A DNA stretch of 64,000 bases from DATKWS01 sp035529435 (lineage in GTDB: Bacteria > Krumholzibacteriota > Krumholzibacteriia > Krumholzibacteriales > Krumholzibacteriaceae). The position numbers were made by a program, and so were the translations under genes. The notes beneath the pieces were generated by a model. The model was not told the DNA's origin, searched no databases, and saw only the letters and a list, made by a program, of their open reading frames with translations. The stretch covers positions 22,441 through 86,440 of the forward strand of contig DATKWS010000154.1 of NCBI GenBank assembly GCA_035529435.1, in the 5' to 3' direction. How positions within the stretch are numbered: the first letter of the stretch is position 1; each line of letters opens with the position of its first letter. Positions 1 to 9,332 of this stretch are shown here, in pieces.

Positions 1-1739
1 TCGGTATGGCCGGGGTCTTCGCCCGCCGGAGCACGATTCTCGAAAACGTCATCATCCAGTCGGTCGGCGCCGCGTCGAGCGCGGTCGTGGCCGGTGCCGT
101 GTTCACCATTCCGGCGCTCTACATGCTCGATATAGAGGTGTCGTTCTGGCATATCTTCCTGACCGCCTTCTTCGGCGGGTGCCTCGGCGTGCTCTTCCTG
201 ATCCCGCTGCGGAATTATCTCATGGTCAACGAACATGGAAAACTCCCCTTTCCCGAGGCGATGGCGACGACGGAGATACTGGTGGCGGGGGAGAGCGCCG
301 GGCAGCAGGCGAAGACGCTCGTCTGGAGCGCCCTCGTCGGATTCGTTTTCGATTTCTGTATACTGACCTTCAACTTCTGGCGGGAGGTCATCACCTTTCA
401 TGCGGTCGGGATCGGCCGCTGGCTCGAGCGCCGTTTCGCCATGGCGATCCGTATCGACGGTCTCTCGGCGATCGTGGGGCTCGGCTACATCGTCGGGATC
501 AAGTATGCCTCGATAATCGCTGCGGGGAGTTTCCTCTCCTTTCTCGTTTTCATACCGTTCACCAAGTATATCGGCTCTCATCTCACCGGTGTCATCCCAC
601 CGGGGACCGTTCCCATCGCGGACATGGGCGTCGATGACATCTTCGTCAACTACGTGCGGCTGATCGGTATCGGCGGCATCGCCGGCGCGGGGATCATGGG
701 AATCATCCGGAGCCTACCCTCGATCGGGCAGTCGTTCATGCTGGGTGTAAAGGGGATTGCAGCGACGCACGGTGAGGTGCACGCGGACGTCAGGACGGAG
801 CGGAACGTCAACATGCGGGATGTCCTGCTGGGGATCGCGGGGTGCGCGATCTGTGTATGGCTGTTCTTCCGCGGCGGGCTCGCCAATTCCCTCGTCTCCA
901 CGATCGGCGTTCTCCTCGCGCTCGGGATATCGTTTCTCTTCACGATGGTCGCCGCCCGCGCGATCGGCCTGATCGGGACGAATCCGGTCTCGGGCATGAC
1001 GCTCGTGACCCTCATCATCACGAGCGTCATTCTCACGAGGGTCGGGCTCACCGGCAAACCGGGGATGTTCGTGGCGCTCATCGTCGGCGGCGTTGTCTGC
1101 ACCGCGCTCGCCGTCGCCGGGGCCTTCGCCACCGACCTCAAGACCGGGTACTGGATCGGCGCGACACCGAGGAACCAGCAGGTCTACAAGTTCCTCGGCG
1201 TCCTCGTCTCGGCGGCCTTCTGCGGCATCGCCATGATACTGCTCGCGAAGACCTACACGCTGGGTTCGCTTGAAATGCCCGCGCCGCAGGCCTCCGCGAT
1301 GAAGGAGATCATCTACGGCCTCATGGGTCCCGAAGCCGGCGTGCAGTGGATCCTTTTCGCGTTCGGAGTGATCATCTCGGTGCTCCTCGCGATGAGCGGC
1401 GTGCCGGCGCTGGCCTTCGCGCTGGGAATGTACCTGCCGATACAGCTCAACACGGCCGTGCTGCTCGGCGGCTTCATCTCGTACCTCGTCGGTAGGAGCT
1501 CGAAGGATGCCGAACTGGTCAAGGAGCGAAAGGAACGGGGCATCCTCGTTGCATCCGGATACATCGCCGGCGGCTCGATCGCCGGGGTGTTCTCCGCCGT
1601 CGTTGCGGTTATCGGCCTGGACCGTTTCCTGCGGGTGACGTACTCCGAGACTGCGAGTGAGCTGCTTGCGATCGCTATGCTGGCCGCACTCTCACTCTTC
1701 ATGTATCACTACTCGAAGATGGTGAAACGCGGGGGATGA
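1..1739 (+). CDS. OPT family oligopeptide transporter, 5' end cut by window
   Basis: Polytopic inner-membrane protein of the prokaryotic OPT family, which imports peptides or related metal chelates with protons. The frame is open to the window edge; the first visible Met is at base 6. The family's first helix (with its GAANAYLGLK-type motif) is not present, so the true start lies upstream. The visible part opens at the STILEN helix pair and carries GKLPFPE at residues 78-84 counted from base 6, a family hallmark, then many hydrophobic helices to the end. It overlaps the next gene by 4 bases (ATGA), so the two are probably co-translated. The substrate cannot be read from the sequence. Confidence 0.9.
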   Translation, partial: GMAGVFARRSTILENVIIQSVGAASSAVVAGAVFTIPALYMLDIEVSFWHIFLTAFFGGCLGVLFLIPLRNYLMVNEHGKLPFPEAMATTEILVAGESAGQQAKTLVWSALVGFVFDFCILTFNFWREVITFHAVGIGRWLERRFAMAIRIDGLSAIVGLGYIVGIKYASIIAAGSFLSFLVFIPFTKYIGSHLTGVIPPGTVPIADMGVDDIFVNYVRLIGIGGIAGAGIMGIIRSLPSIGQSFMLGVKGIAATHGEVHADVRTERNVNMRDVLLGIAGCAICVWLFFRGGLANSLVSTIGVLLALGISFLFTMVAARAIGLIGTNPVSGMTLVTLIITSVILTRVGLTGKPGMFVALIVGGVVCTALAVAGAFATDLKTGYWIGATPRNQQVYKFLGVLVSAAFCGIAMILLAKTYTLGSLEMPAPQASAMKEIIYGLMGPEAGVQWILFAFGVIISVLLAMSGVPALAFALGMYLPIQLNTAVLLGGFISYLVGRSSKDAELVKERKERGILVASGYIAGGSIAGVFSAVVAVIGLDRFLRVTYSETASELLAIAMLAALSLFMYHYSKMVKRGG

Positions 1740-2488
1740 CCGGCGCCGTTGTCCACATGGAGCGCGATAGAAAGAACATAACCTTTACCCATTCCATCCG
1801 GACCCTCTATTCCGAGCAGGGCCTGCGATTCCAGCGGGAGAAGTACCTGCCGAAGATCGAGTTTCTGAGAAACCACTTCGGGGGGCGCTTCGGCGAGATA
1901 CGCCTTGCCGATATCGGGGTCGGCTATGGGGTGTTTCTCCATCTGATGGAGAAGGAGTACGGGCTCCGGCGCCTGTACGGCATGGATCCGTTTCCCGATT
2001 CGATCGAGATCGCCGGGCGCTACACATCCGCACGTATCGAGCGGGGGGACATCACCGACGAGGAATGGCCCTTGGAGAAGGGATTCTTCGATGTCATCAC
2101 CTGTTTCGACGTCGTCGAGCATCTCATGGACCCCGGAATCTTCTTCGGCCGTGCCGGCGACTACCTCGGGATCGACGGGCTCGTCGTCGTGACGACCCCC
2201 AACCGGGACCTGCCGTACCGGATGCGCACCATCCCACTCATCGGTCTGCCCGATACGAATCCGACCCATATCAACGTGCGTGAGTCGCGTTACTGGAAAG
2301 GGCTGGTCCGCCGGTACGGTTTCGATATTCTCGCCGCCTGGAAGGGGGAGCACCTGACGCACATCCGTCTCGCCCCGAAGGTGCTCGCGGCACTCTGCTC
2401 GCTGCTGCGGCTGGATCACCGGAGGCTGCCGCTCGTCAATGCATTCGAGCAATCGTTCTGCATGGTGCTGCGGCGCGGTGCGGTGTAG
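1736..2488 (+). CDS. class I SAM-dependent methyltransferase
   Basis: Soluble methyltransferase of 250 residues. The SAM-binding motif I is LADIGVGYGVFL (residues 57-68), followed by the acidic GMDPFP strand end and by DVITCFDVVEHL (119-130), which is typical of methyltransferase type 11/23 proteins such as UbiG-like enzymes. VVTTPN in the middle is the usual post-IV element. The ATG overlaps the stop of the transporter gene, which supports this start by coupling; a second Met eight codons in has no better ribosome site. The acceptor substrate is unknown. The C-terminal Leu/Arg-rich part suggests a lipid or membrane-associated acceptor, but this is only inference. Confidence 0.85.
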   Translation: MTGAVVHMERDRKNITFTHSIRTLYSEQGLRFQREKYLPKIEFLRNHFGGRFGEIRLADIGVGYGVFLHLMEKEYGLRRLYGMDPFPDSIEIAGRYTSARIERGDITDEEWPLEKGFFDVITCFDVVEHLMDPGIFFGRAGDYLGIDGLVVVTTPNRDLPYRMRTIPLIGLPDTNPTHINVRESRYWKGLVRRYGFDILAAWKGEHLTHIRLAPKVLAALCSLLRLDHRRLPLVNAFEQSFCMVLRRGAV

Positions 2489-2570
2489 CATCGGCCGGAT
2501 CCCGGCCGCGGCCCTCCGGCGCCGGAATGGATTATCGCGATCGCGGTGCCCGCGGTACGGCCGTACCGTT

Positions 2571-3437
2571 TTACTCCGGCGAGTAGGTGACCGATATCCG
2601 GTCCCCCGGTTCATCCTCGAAGTACCCGTATACATTCAGAATGATGTCATCGAATCCGCCGTAACCGGCCGCGTACCGTTCGGCGATCTCCCTGATATCG
2701 AATGAACCCTGCGTCGTGATGAACGCCTCGCAGAAATCCCCGAGGTTGACGTGCTGGAGAAACAGATTCGTCTGGACGGGGTACGATTCCATGAATGCGG
2801 GACTCCAGTACAGCTTGTACGCGTGATCCCCGCAGCCGCCGCCGTGCGACACGGTCAGTGTCAGCACGTTGCCGGTGATCGTTCCCTCCCGGACAACGAC
2901 GGGGTCCCGCTGGAGCAGACCGGGAGGGGAAGAGGTGGGGATTACACGATCGATCCGGACGCCGTTCGATACCTTTCCGATCATCAGGATGGCGCTGTAG
3001 TCCTCGGGATCGTAATCGTGCTCGAGATCGGGATAGGGATCGAGCCGGAGGAGTGTGAAACTGTACCCCCATGTGTAATCGGTCATGTCGGGAGTCTTGC
3101 CGGGCTCGCTCGACGGCCGGATGATCGGCGTCACAGTCGAGGGTCCCCTGCCGGGCAGGTCGATCCGGAATGCGGTAGCGGCCTGCCCCTCCCAGAAGCA
3201 GTCGACCTCGAAGGGGCATCTCCCTTCGGTGACATGTATGAAGGTGATGTAGAGATTCTCCTCCTCGACGAGGACGGTCTGCCCGTAACCGATCGAGATA
3301 TCCGCTTCGAGATCCTTTACGACGATATCCGGTTGCGGAAGGTCTTGACCGCACGGGCAGATACATGAATCATCGGAACAGTTGACGAGCGGGAGACAGC
3401 AGATGAGCGTAAGCGCTATCCGTGCGAGAGTGCGCAT
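2571..3437 (-). CDS. hypothetical exported lipoprotein
   Basis: Protein of 288 residues with a classical signal sequence ending in LPLVNC; Cys20 is the likely lipidated residue, although Asn just before it is unusual. The mature part begins with a Cys-rich stretch (SDDSCICPCG) and is otherwise beta-rich and acidic, without a family I recognise. The start is well supported: GGGAGGTGG lies a few bases upstream of the ATG. It converges with the methyltransferase gene. It is probably anchored in the envelope. No function is assigned. Confidence 0.75.
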   Translation of the reverse strand: MRTLARIALTLICCLPLVNCSDDSCICPCGQDLPQPDIVVKDLEADISIGYGQTVLVEEENLYITFIHVTEGRCPFEVDCFWEGQAATAFRIDLPGRGPSTVTPIIRPSSEPGKTPDMTDYTWGYSFTLLRLDPYPDLEHDYDPEDYSAILMIGKVSNGVRIDRVIPTSSPPGLLQRDPVVVREGTITGNVLTLTVSHGGGCGDHAYKLYWSPAFMESYPVQTNLFLQHVNLGDFCEAFITTQGSFDIREIAERYAAGYGGFDDIILNVYGYFEDEPGDRISVTYSPE

Positions 3438-3559
3438 TGTCCACCTCCCTGTTACGGTATAATATAATGCCTACCGCCTATCGGTAAACGTCCCATTCCC
3501 GGGCGGTGTCCGCGTTACGCGAACCGCGGCGGTACGGAATCGCGGGCGGCATCGTCTCG

Positions 3560-3802
3560 TTACGGGGTATCGATTCCGGTGGGGGGTGGTGCCGTTTTCC
3601 GGTTTTCTTTTCTGCCGCAACGTACCGTTGCGATGACATATCCGATAATGATGCCGAGGACCAGGGTGAACAGGATCATGACGATCCGCGGCATTCCGAA
3701 TTCCCAGAACAGCAGGTGAATCGGCACGTTCGCCGTGTTCTGGAGGGCTATCACCAGCGCGATGATAATGAGAATCAAGGCAACGACGATCTTTGTATTC
3801 AT
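3560..3802 (-). CDS. LapA-domain (DUF1049) small membrane protein
   Basis: An 80-residue protein with two transmembrane helices, one right after the start (VVALILIIIALVIALQN) and one at about residues 38-60, joined by a short loop with NTANVPIHLLFWEF. This Q-N-T-x-x-V-x-(V/I)-x-(F/L/W) arrangement followed by a second helix and a basic tail is the LapA/DUF1049 pattern, known from lipopolysaccharide assembly protein A. GGAGAGG precedes the ATG. It lies between the carboxyltransferase and lipoprotein genes on the same strand. Confidence 0.7.
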   Translation of the reverse strand: MNTKIVVALILIIIALVIALQNTANVPIHLLFWEFGMPRIVMILFTLVLGIIIGYVIATVRCGRKENRKTAPPPTGIDTP

Positions 3803-3915
3803 ATCAAACCTCTCCTGTCGGCACCGCTACTATGAACGTTTTTCGCGCACGAAGTCAATGGTATTCGTGATCGATCCCGGGAGGTGATACGGTGCACGAT
3901 GTGCAGCGGTGAGGA

Positions 3916-5892
3916 TCAGGCGCGGTCCAACCAGAGAAGTGTCTGGCCCGCCGAGACGGTGTCATGCGGGGAGACCTCGACGGAGGAAACGGTCGCCCCG
4001 ACCGGAGCGGTGATCTCCGTCTCCATCTTCATCGCTTCGAGCGCGATGAGCACGGCCCCGCCCTCGACGACATCGCCGGGCTGCACATTGATCCGGATGA
4101 TGGCCCCGGGCATCGGGGCCGTAATGGCGATCTCACCTTCATGATTGACATGGTGGGCGGCCGCGGCGGCGTACGACCGGGCGCTCCGTGTTCTTCCCGC
4201 TCCCGTATGCCGGGATCCGCCGCCGGTTTGCCGGGTGCCCGTGGCGGTGTGAGAACTCCCGTTCTGCGCTCTTTGTTCCACTCCCTGCCCGTGTACCTCG
4301 ATACCGTACGTCGTCCCGTCGACGGTGATCGTCCTTCCGTCGATGAGAATCGCGTACGTCCGGTCGGCGACGGTGACCCGGTATGCGGCCTTCCGCCGCT
4401 GCGTCCCGTCCGGCCGGCCCGTTCCCGCCGGACCACCCGGAGGGGATGCCTTCCGGTCGAGCGCGATCGTTTCGCATTTCTCCGACGGTGTGATCTTCCG
4501 GATGTTGAGCTTGGCCTCGCCCCGGAGGAACGCGATCCCCTTGTCCCGGCATGTCGCGGCGATGAATATGTTCTCGTCGGTGATCGGTACGGCCGCCTCT
4601 TTGAGCAACCGTTTCGCCGCCCCGACTCCCTTTGAAGGGTCCTCGTCATTTATCTCGCGCGGGCTCCGCCCGGTCGGTTCGAGGCCGAGTTGCTCCGCGG
4701 CGAGCTCGACGATCTTCGGGTCGGGAGGAACCGGGGTCCTGCCGAAGTATCCGAGTACCATCTTGCCGTATCCCTCGGCGATCCGCTCCCACGGTCCGAA
4801 CATTACATTATTGAATGCCTGCTGGAAGTAGAACTGGCTGACCGGCGTAACGGAGGTTCCGAATCCTCCGAGCGCCACCACATCCTTCATTGCCGCGATG
4901 ACCTCGGGGAACCGGGCGAGGATCTTGTTGTCGCGCATCATCTGCGTGTTGGCCGTGTAGGCGCCGCCGGGCATCGGCGAGAAGGGAATCATCGGCTCGA
5001 CCCTGATCGCCTCGGGGGGGAGGAAGTAATCCTGCATGCATTCTTTGAGCACTTCCTCCGCCTTCAGCACTTTGTCGATGTCGATGCCGAGGTCGTACTC
5101 CGTGCCGCGCAGGGCGTGCCACATGACGGCCACATCGGGTTGCCCCGTACCGCCCGAGACGGGCGCCATCGAGAGGTCGAGCGCGTCGGCCCCGGCCTCG
5201 AGGGCGGCCCGGTAGCAGGTTATGCTGGTGCCGGCCGTCTCGTGCGTGTGGAAGCGGAGGGGGGTTCCGGGAGGCAGCATCCTCCGGGCCTGCGCGATCG
5301 TGTCGTGGACCGTCCCGGGCGTGGCGGTACCCGAGGCGTCCTTGAAGCAGACCGAGTCGAACGGTATGCCGGCATCGAGGATATTCCGGAGCACCGTCAT
5401 GTAGAACTCGGGTGTGTGGGCCTCACGCGAGCCGGGCGGCATCCCCATCATCGTAACGCAGATCTCGTGCCTGAGTCCCGCGTTCACGATACAGCGGCCG
5501 CTGTAGTCGAGGTTGTCGACGTCGTTGAGGGCGTCGAAATTTCGTATCGTGGTGATCCCGTGTTTCTTGAACAGTTCGGCGTGGAGCTCGATGATGTCAC
5601 TGCTCTGCGACTCGAGCCCGACGACATTGATTCCGCGCGCGAGCGTCTGGAGGTTCGCGTCGGGACCGGCGGTTCGCCGGAACGCGTCCATCATTTCGAA
5701 GGCGTCTTCATTGCAGTAGAAATAGAGGGACTGGAAGCGTGCTCCGCCGCCCGCCTCGAAGTGCGTGAGCCCCGCCTCGACGGCCGCTTCGACCGCGGGC
5801 AGGAAATCCTTTGTCAGAACACGGGCGCCGTAGACGGACTGAAACCCGTCCCTGAACGCTGTGATCATGAATTCGATCCGTTTTTTCGCCAT
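3916..5892 (-). CDS. PycB/OadA-like carboxyltransferase with biotin carrier domain
   Basis: About 658 residues. The N-terminal HMGL-like barrel resembles the carboxyltransferase of pyruvate carboxylase subunit B or oxaloacetate decarboxylase alpha. RDGFQS near the start, FKDASG with the Lys normally carboxylated, HTHETAGT with metal-binding His, and SMAPVSGGTGQP are all visible. A conserved PYC-OADA-type domain follows, then an Ala/Gly/Ser/Thr-rich linker, then a C-terminal biotinyl domain with the acceptor Lys in EAMKMET. A GTG at 5916 is also in frame and overlaps the preceding gene's stop, but MAKKRIEFMITAFRDG fits the family start best. No biotin carboxylase or membrane decarboxylase subunit is nearby, so the partner is encoded elsewhere. 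Confidence 0.85.
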   Translation of the reverse strand: MAKKRIEFMITAFRDGFQSVYGARVLTKDFLPAVEAAVEAGLTHFEAGGGARFQSLYFYCNEDAFEMMDAFRRTAGPDANLQTLARGINVVGLESQSSDIIELHAELFKKHGITTIRNFDALNDVDNLDYSGRCIVNAGLRHEICVTMMGMPPGSREAHTPEFYMTVLRNILDAGIPFDSVCFKDASGTATPGTVHDTIAQARRMLPPGTPLRFHTHETAGTSITCYRAALEAGADALDLSMAPVSGGTGQPDVAVMWHALRGTEYDLGIDIDKVLKAEEVLKECMQDYFLPPEAIRVEPMIPFSPMPGGAYTANTQMMRDNKILARFPEVIAAMKDVVALGGFGTSVTPVSQFYFQQAFNNVMFGPWERIAEGYGKMVLGYFGRTPVPPDPKIVELAAEQLGLEPTGRSPREINDEDPSKGVGAAKRLLKEAAVPITDENIFIAATCRDKGIAFLRGEAKLNIRKITPSEKCETIALDRKASPPGGPAGTGRPDGTQRRKAAYRVTVADRTYAILIDGRTITVDGTTYGIEVHGQGVEQRAQNGSSHTATGTRQTGGGSRHTGAGRTRSARSYAAAAAHHVNHEGEIAITAPMPGAIIRINVQPGDVVEGGAVLIALEAMKMETEITAPVGATVSSVEVSPHDTVSAGQTLLWLDRA

Positions 5893-5912
5893 GGTCCGTC
5901 TCGCCTGCTGAT

Positions 5913-6959
5913 TCACTCCTGCGGCTTGATGATGACCTTGATCGATTCTGTCCCTGCGGCGACAAGGCGAAAACCCGCGCCGGTCTCTCCGAGGGGCAGA
6001 CGGTGGGTCACCATGTCGGTTACCGTGAAATCCGGATCACGGAGCATCTCGATTGCCTTCTCTATGTCCTCGGGGCATCCCGCGTATGTCGAATGGATCG
6101 TGATCTGATCGCGCCATATCCGGAAGAATGGAAGCGTCACCTCGACTCCCGGTTCGAGCGGTGCAAAGAGCAGGACCGTGCCGCCGCGCTCCGCCGACCG
6201 GAACGCCTGCTCCACGACGGACGTCATCCCGGCACAGGTTATGACGAGATCGAAAAGTGCGTCCTCGTTCAGCGTCCGGAGCCTCGCCGGTGTTGCATCT
6301 CCGGCGACAAGCGCCGCGTCGGCCCCGAAGCGCCGCGCGGCCTCGAGCCGGTACCGCTCGATATCGGTCGTCACGATGCGCCCGGCTCCCCGCGCCCTGA
6401 GGGCCTTGACGAAGAGAAGTCCCGATATGCCGCTTCCCAGGACGAGCACACTGCCGCCTGCCTTGAATCCCGCTACACGGAGACCCCGCAGCACGCATGC
6501 CAGGGGCTCCACGAAGGCGCCCTCGTCGAACGACATCCCTTCCGGCAGAAGGAACGTACCGGTCCGTACGTTGATCTCGGGCACCCTGATAAACTGGGCG
6601 AATCCACCCGGATCGAAGTTCGTCGAGCGGAGCGTGTCGCAGAGCGAGTGCTGTCCCGCTTCACAGTACCGGCACTCATTGCACGGCACGTGGTGCGATA
6701 CGAATACGCGGTCCCCCGCACTGAACCGTTCGACCCGTTTCCCCGCATCGACGACGACCCCGGCGATCTCGTGTCCGAGTACGAGCGGCGCTTTCTGAAT
6801 TCGGTACCACTCCATCACATCACTGCCGCAGATACCGCTCGATTCCACGCGCACGAGCAGCTCCCCGGGGCCGATCGCGGGAACGGGACGTTCCTCGATA
6901 CGGATATCGTTGTTGTTGTAGTATTCCGCTGCACGCATCGTTTTCACGGTGTGCACCAT
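5913..6959 (-). CDS. zinc-dependent medium-chain alcohol/polyol dehydrogenase
   Basis: 348 residues of the sorbitol/threonine dehydrogenase branch of the MDR superfamily. Catalytic zinc ligands are visible in SSGICGSD (Cys) and LGHEIAG (His-Glu); the structural zinc cysteines are CNECRYCEAGQHSLC. The nucleotide fold carries VLVLGSGISGLLF, followed by an acidic TTDIE that favours NAD over NADP. It lies between an LsrF-like gene upstream and the carboxyltransferase downstream (stop overlapping that gene's possible GTG), so the three are probably one operon for oxidation of a polyol or sugar derivative. The start is uncertain by seven codons: MRAAEYY would also fit. Confidence 0.88.
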   Translation of the reverse strand: MVHTVKTMRAAEYYNNNDIRIEERPVPAIGPGELLVRVESSGICGSDVMEWYRIQKAPLVLGHEIAGVVVDAGKRVERFSAGDRVFVSHHVPCNECRYCEAGQHSLCDTLRSTNFDPGGFAQFIRVPEINVRTGTFLLPEGMSFDEGAFVEPLACVLRGLRVAGFKAGGSVLVLGSGISGLLFVKALRARGAGRIVTTDIERYRLEAARRFGADAALVAGDATPARLRTLNEDALFDLVITCAGMTSVVEQAFRSAERGGTVLLFAPLEPGVEVTLPFFRIWRDQITIHSTYAGCPEDIEKAIEMLRDPDFTVTDMVTHRLPLGETGAGFRLVAAGTESIKVIIKPQE

Positions 6960-7008
6960 TCCTGTTCTTGAGAGGCGAAGAGAGGTTTGTGGCGAAACGG
7001 CCGCCGTG

Positions 7009-7806
7009 TCAGGTCGTTTTGGCCATCTCGCCTTCGTAGATCTCCATGGCCTCGTCGACCGTGGCCCCCCCGTGCACGACGGCGCGGACGCCGCGTATCG
7101 AGGCCACCGGCTGCTCCGACTGCCAGATGTTCCGTCCCATGTCGACGCCGACCGCGCCCTGGCTCATCGCGTCGTGAGCGAGCTGGAGGGCGTCGCGGAA
7201 CGTTTCGAGCTTCGGTCCGCCCGCGATGACGACCGGTACGAGGCACGATTCGACGACCTTCTGGAAATCGTCGCAGTAGTATGTTTTGACGAAATGGGCG
7301 CCGAGCTCGGCCGCTATGCGGCAGCAGAGCGAGAGGAAACGCGCATCGCGCTTTTCGAGTTTCTTGCCGACTGCGGTCACCGCCAGTACGGGGATGCCGT
7401 ACCGCTGTCCCTCGGTGACGAGATCTGCGAGATTCTTGAGCGTCTGTTTCTCGTATTCCGTCCCGACAAATATCGAGAGCGCGACGGCGGAGACGTTGAG
7501 ACGGATCGCCTCCTCGAATGTCGTGGTGATCTCCTCGTCGGCGAGCGACGGTCCGATGATGCTCGTTCCTCCCGAAACCCGCAGCACGATCGGCAGGTTC
7601 TCGGTGGGCTCTACCGATGTTCGGAGCACGCCCCGCGTCAGCATCAAGGCGTCCGCGTACGGTATGAGCGGCGTTATGGTATCCCGCGGAACCTCGAGCT
7701 TGCGTGTCGGTCCGAGAAAGTAGCCGTGATCGACCGCCAGCATGACCGTGTGACCGGTATCCGGTTTGATAATACGAGACAATCTGTTTTTGAGTCCCCA
7801 GTCCAT
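7009..7806 (-). CDS. lsrF: LsrF-type class I aldolase/thiolase (DeoC/FbaB superfamily)
   Basis: 265 residues that match the LsrF family along their length: AVDHGYFLGPT near residue 27, LTRGVLR, VKTYYCDD with the Schiff-base Lys, VVIAGGPKLE and GVDMGRNIWQS. In enterics LsrF transfers an acetyl group from phospho-AI-2 breakdown product to CoA; related archaeal enzymes are aldolases. The start used has a GGAGAACAAGTA leader; 27 extra in-frame codons upstream look non-coding. No lsrK, lsrR, lsrG or Lsr ABC genes are present, and the neighbours are a dehydrogenase and an MFS transporter, so the substrate may be another phospho-sugar or 2,4-dione. Confidence 0.85.
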   Translation of the reverse strand: MDWGLKNRLSRIIKPDTGHTVMLAVDHGYFLGPTRKLEVPRDTITPLIPYADALMLTRGVLRTSVEPTENLPIVLRVSGGTSIIGPSLADEEITTTFEEAIRLNVSAVALSIFVGTEYEKQTLKNLADLVTEGQRYGIPVLAVTAVGKKLEKRDARFLSLCCRIAAELGAHFVKTYYCDDFQKVVESCLVPVVIAGGPKLETFRDALQLAHDAMSQGAVGVDMGRNIWQSEQPVASIRGVRAVVHGGATVDEAMEIYEGEMAKTT

Positions 7807-7948
7807 TACTTGTTCTCCTTCTCTGTCCGGTAAAAATAACGATATGTACAGGATCGGATTATAGGTACACCCGCCGTGCCCGGTCAAGGACGATTTGGCG
7901 GCGCGCCCCGGCGGCCGCTTCGAACGGGGAGTGACTGACCGGCGGGGC

Positions 7949-9163
7949 TCACCCGCATACGATATCCTCCGGAATCAATTCCATGGAGGCCCTTCCGGCC
8001 GGTATCCGGCCATGACGGAGGCTGACGAGGAGGTAGACGAGAACGATCGATGTGACGACCGCGAGGACCAAAAACGGTGTGTGTATGCCGAAGGCGTCCG
8101 AGAGGAATCCCGAGGCGAACGCGAAGGTCGAATTGCCGATGATCATGACGTTCGACACGAGGCTGAAGGCGGCCGTCCGGTTCTTCGCGTCGATGATGCT
8201 GCCGACGAATGAGAGGTTCACGGGGTAGGTGATGAAGATGGCCAATCCGTAGACGATGATCGCCGCGATGGTGACTGCGGCATTGTCGCTGATTCCCATT
8301 ACGAGAACCGATGCGATGACGACGACATAGGCGAGTGTCAGGGTCCGCGATCGTCCCAGGAAATCGGCGATATATCCGTAGAACATCGTTGAGACGGTGC
8401 CCGCCGCCAGCCAGCAGGCGAGGACGACGCCCGTCCGCGACATCGGTATTCCGAGTTTGTGGTTGAGGAGGCTCGGGGCGTAGTTGAGCGTGATGCCCCA
8501 TGAGATGCCGCCGAGCAGTAACAAGGGGATAAAGGGCTTCAGCTTGCAGAACGTTTCCCGCCACGATACGTGTTCGTTCCTCAGGACCACCGGCCGGTCG
8601 GATGTTCCGCGCGAGATGAGGAGCCCAAAAAGCAGGACGATGAAATTGACGCCGCTCCACACGAGGAGCGGCAGTTTCCAGTTGAAGCGCTCTGCGAGAA
8701 ATCCCGTCAATATGAAGGATACAAGCACGCCGATGTCGCCGAATGCGCTCTGTAAGCCCATCGCGCGATCGAGCCGCTTCCCGGCGAATGCATGCGAGAT
8801 CCATGCGATGCCGACTGGATGGTAGATGCTCGTTCCGATTCTCACGCCGATGAAGAACAGCACGAGCGTGAGGTAGCTGCTTGAGAGAGTCAGGAGCAGC
8901 AGGGAAAAACCGACGATGGCCGCGTCGAGGGCGAGAAAGCGCCGGTAATGGTGGGTCCTCACGTGGTGGCCGATGAGCAGTTGAAACAGAAATGCGACGA
9001 TGAGCCCGACGAGGATGATCGTGCCGATGTCCGAGTACCGTTGGATAAGGTCGGTTTTCGTGTACAGTATGGGAAAAACGGCCGGCAGCGCCACGACCGA
9101 ACCGTCGTTGCAAGCGTGGTGAAGCGAGACCGCCGCCAGTATCCGTCGTTTAATTCTATCCAT
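7949..9163 (-). CDS. major facilitator superfamily transporter
   Basis: 404 residues with about 12 predicted transmembrane helices in two six-helix bundles. The N-half carries GVRIGTSIYHPVG in helix 4-5, seen in the fosmidomycin-resistance/sugar-efflux-like MFS group, and the middle loop is long and basic (SRGTSDRPVVLRNEHVSWRE region). It is the first gene of the minus-strand catabolic block, 142 bases before the LsrF-like gene, so it may move that pathway's substrate. The substrate and direction of transport cannot be read from the sequence. Confidence 0.82.
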   Translation of the reverse strand: MDRIKRRILAAVSLHHACNDGSVVALPAVFPILYTKTDLIQRYSDIGTIILVGLIVAFLFQLLIGHHVRTHHYRRFLALDAAIVGFSLLLLTLSSSYLTLVLFFIGVRIGTSIYHPVGIAWISHAFAGKRLDRAMGLQSAFGDIGVLVSFILTGFLAERFNWKLPLLVWSGVNFIVLLFGLLISRGTSDRPVVLRNEHVSWRETFCKLKPFIPLLLLGGISWGITLNYAPSLLNHKLGIPMSRTGVVLACWLAAGTVSTMFYGYIADFLGRSRTLTLAYVVVIASVLVMGISDNAAVTIAAIIVYGLAIFITYPVNLSFVGSIIDAKNRTAAFSLVSNVMIIGNSTFAFASGFLSDAFGIHTPFLVLAVVTSIVLVYLLVSLRHGRIPAGRASMELIPEDIVCG

Positions 9164-9332
9164 GCGGTGACCGCCGTTTCATTCGATCGGGAACGGTCTC
9201 GCTGCGCCGGAAGGGTCCACGAATCGGCCGACCGCGCCGGTCGATGCTCGAAAAGTGAATATATACGTTCCTCATTGTAGATGTTAGTATTTTCCGTGTC
9301 GGAACGAACCGTTTTCGAAGTGGAGGTGCTCG

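Noticed and set aside
650..1141. Long minus-strand frame within the OPT transporter
   Set aside because: Its translation is low-complexity Pro/Thr/Arg-rich and mirrors the transporter's codons; GC-rich shadow.
4690..6108. 472-codon plus-strand frame opposite the carboxyltransferase
   Set aside because: Antisense shadow with His/Glu/Arg/Gly-rich composition.
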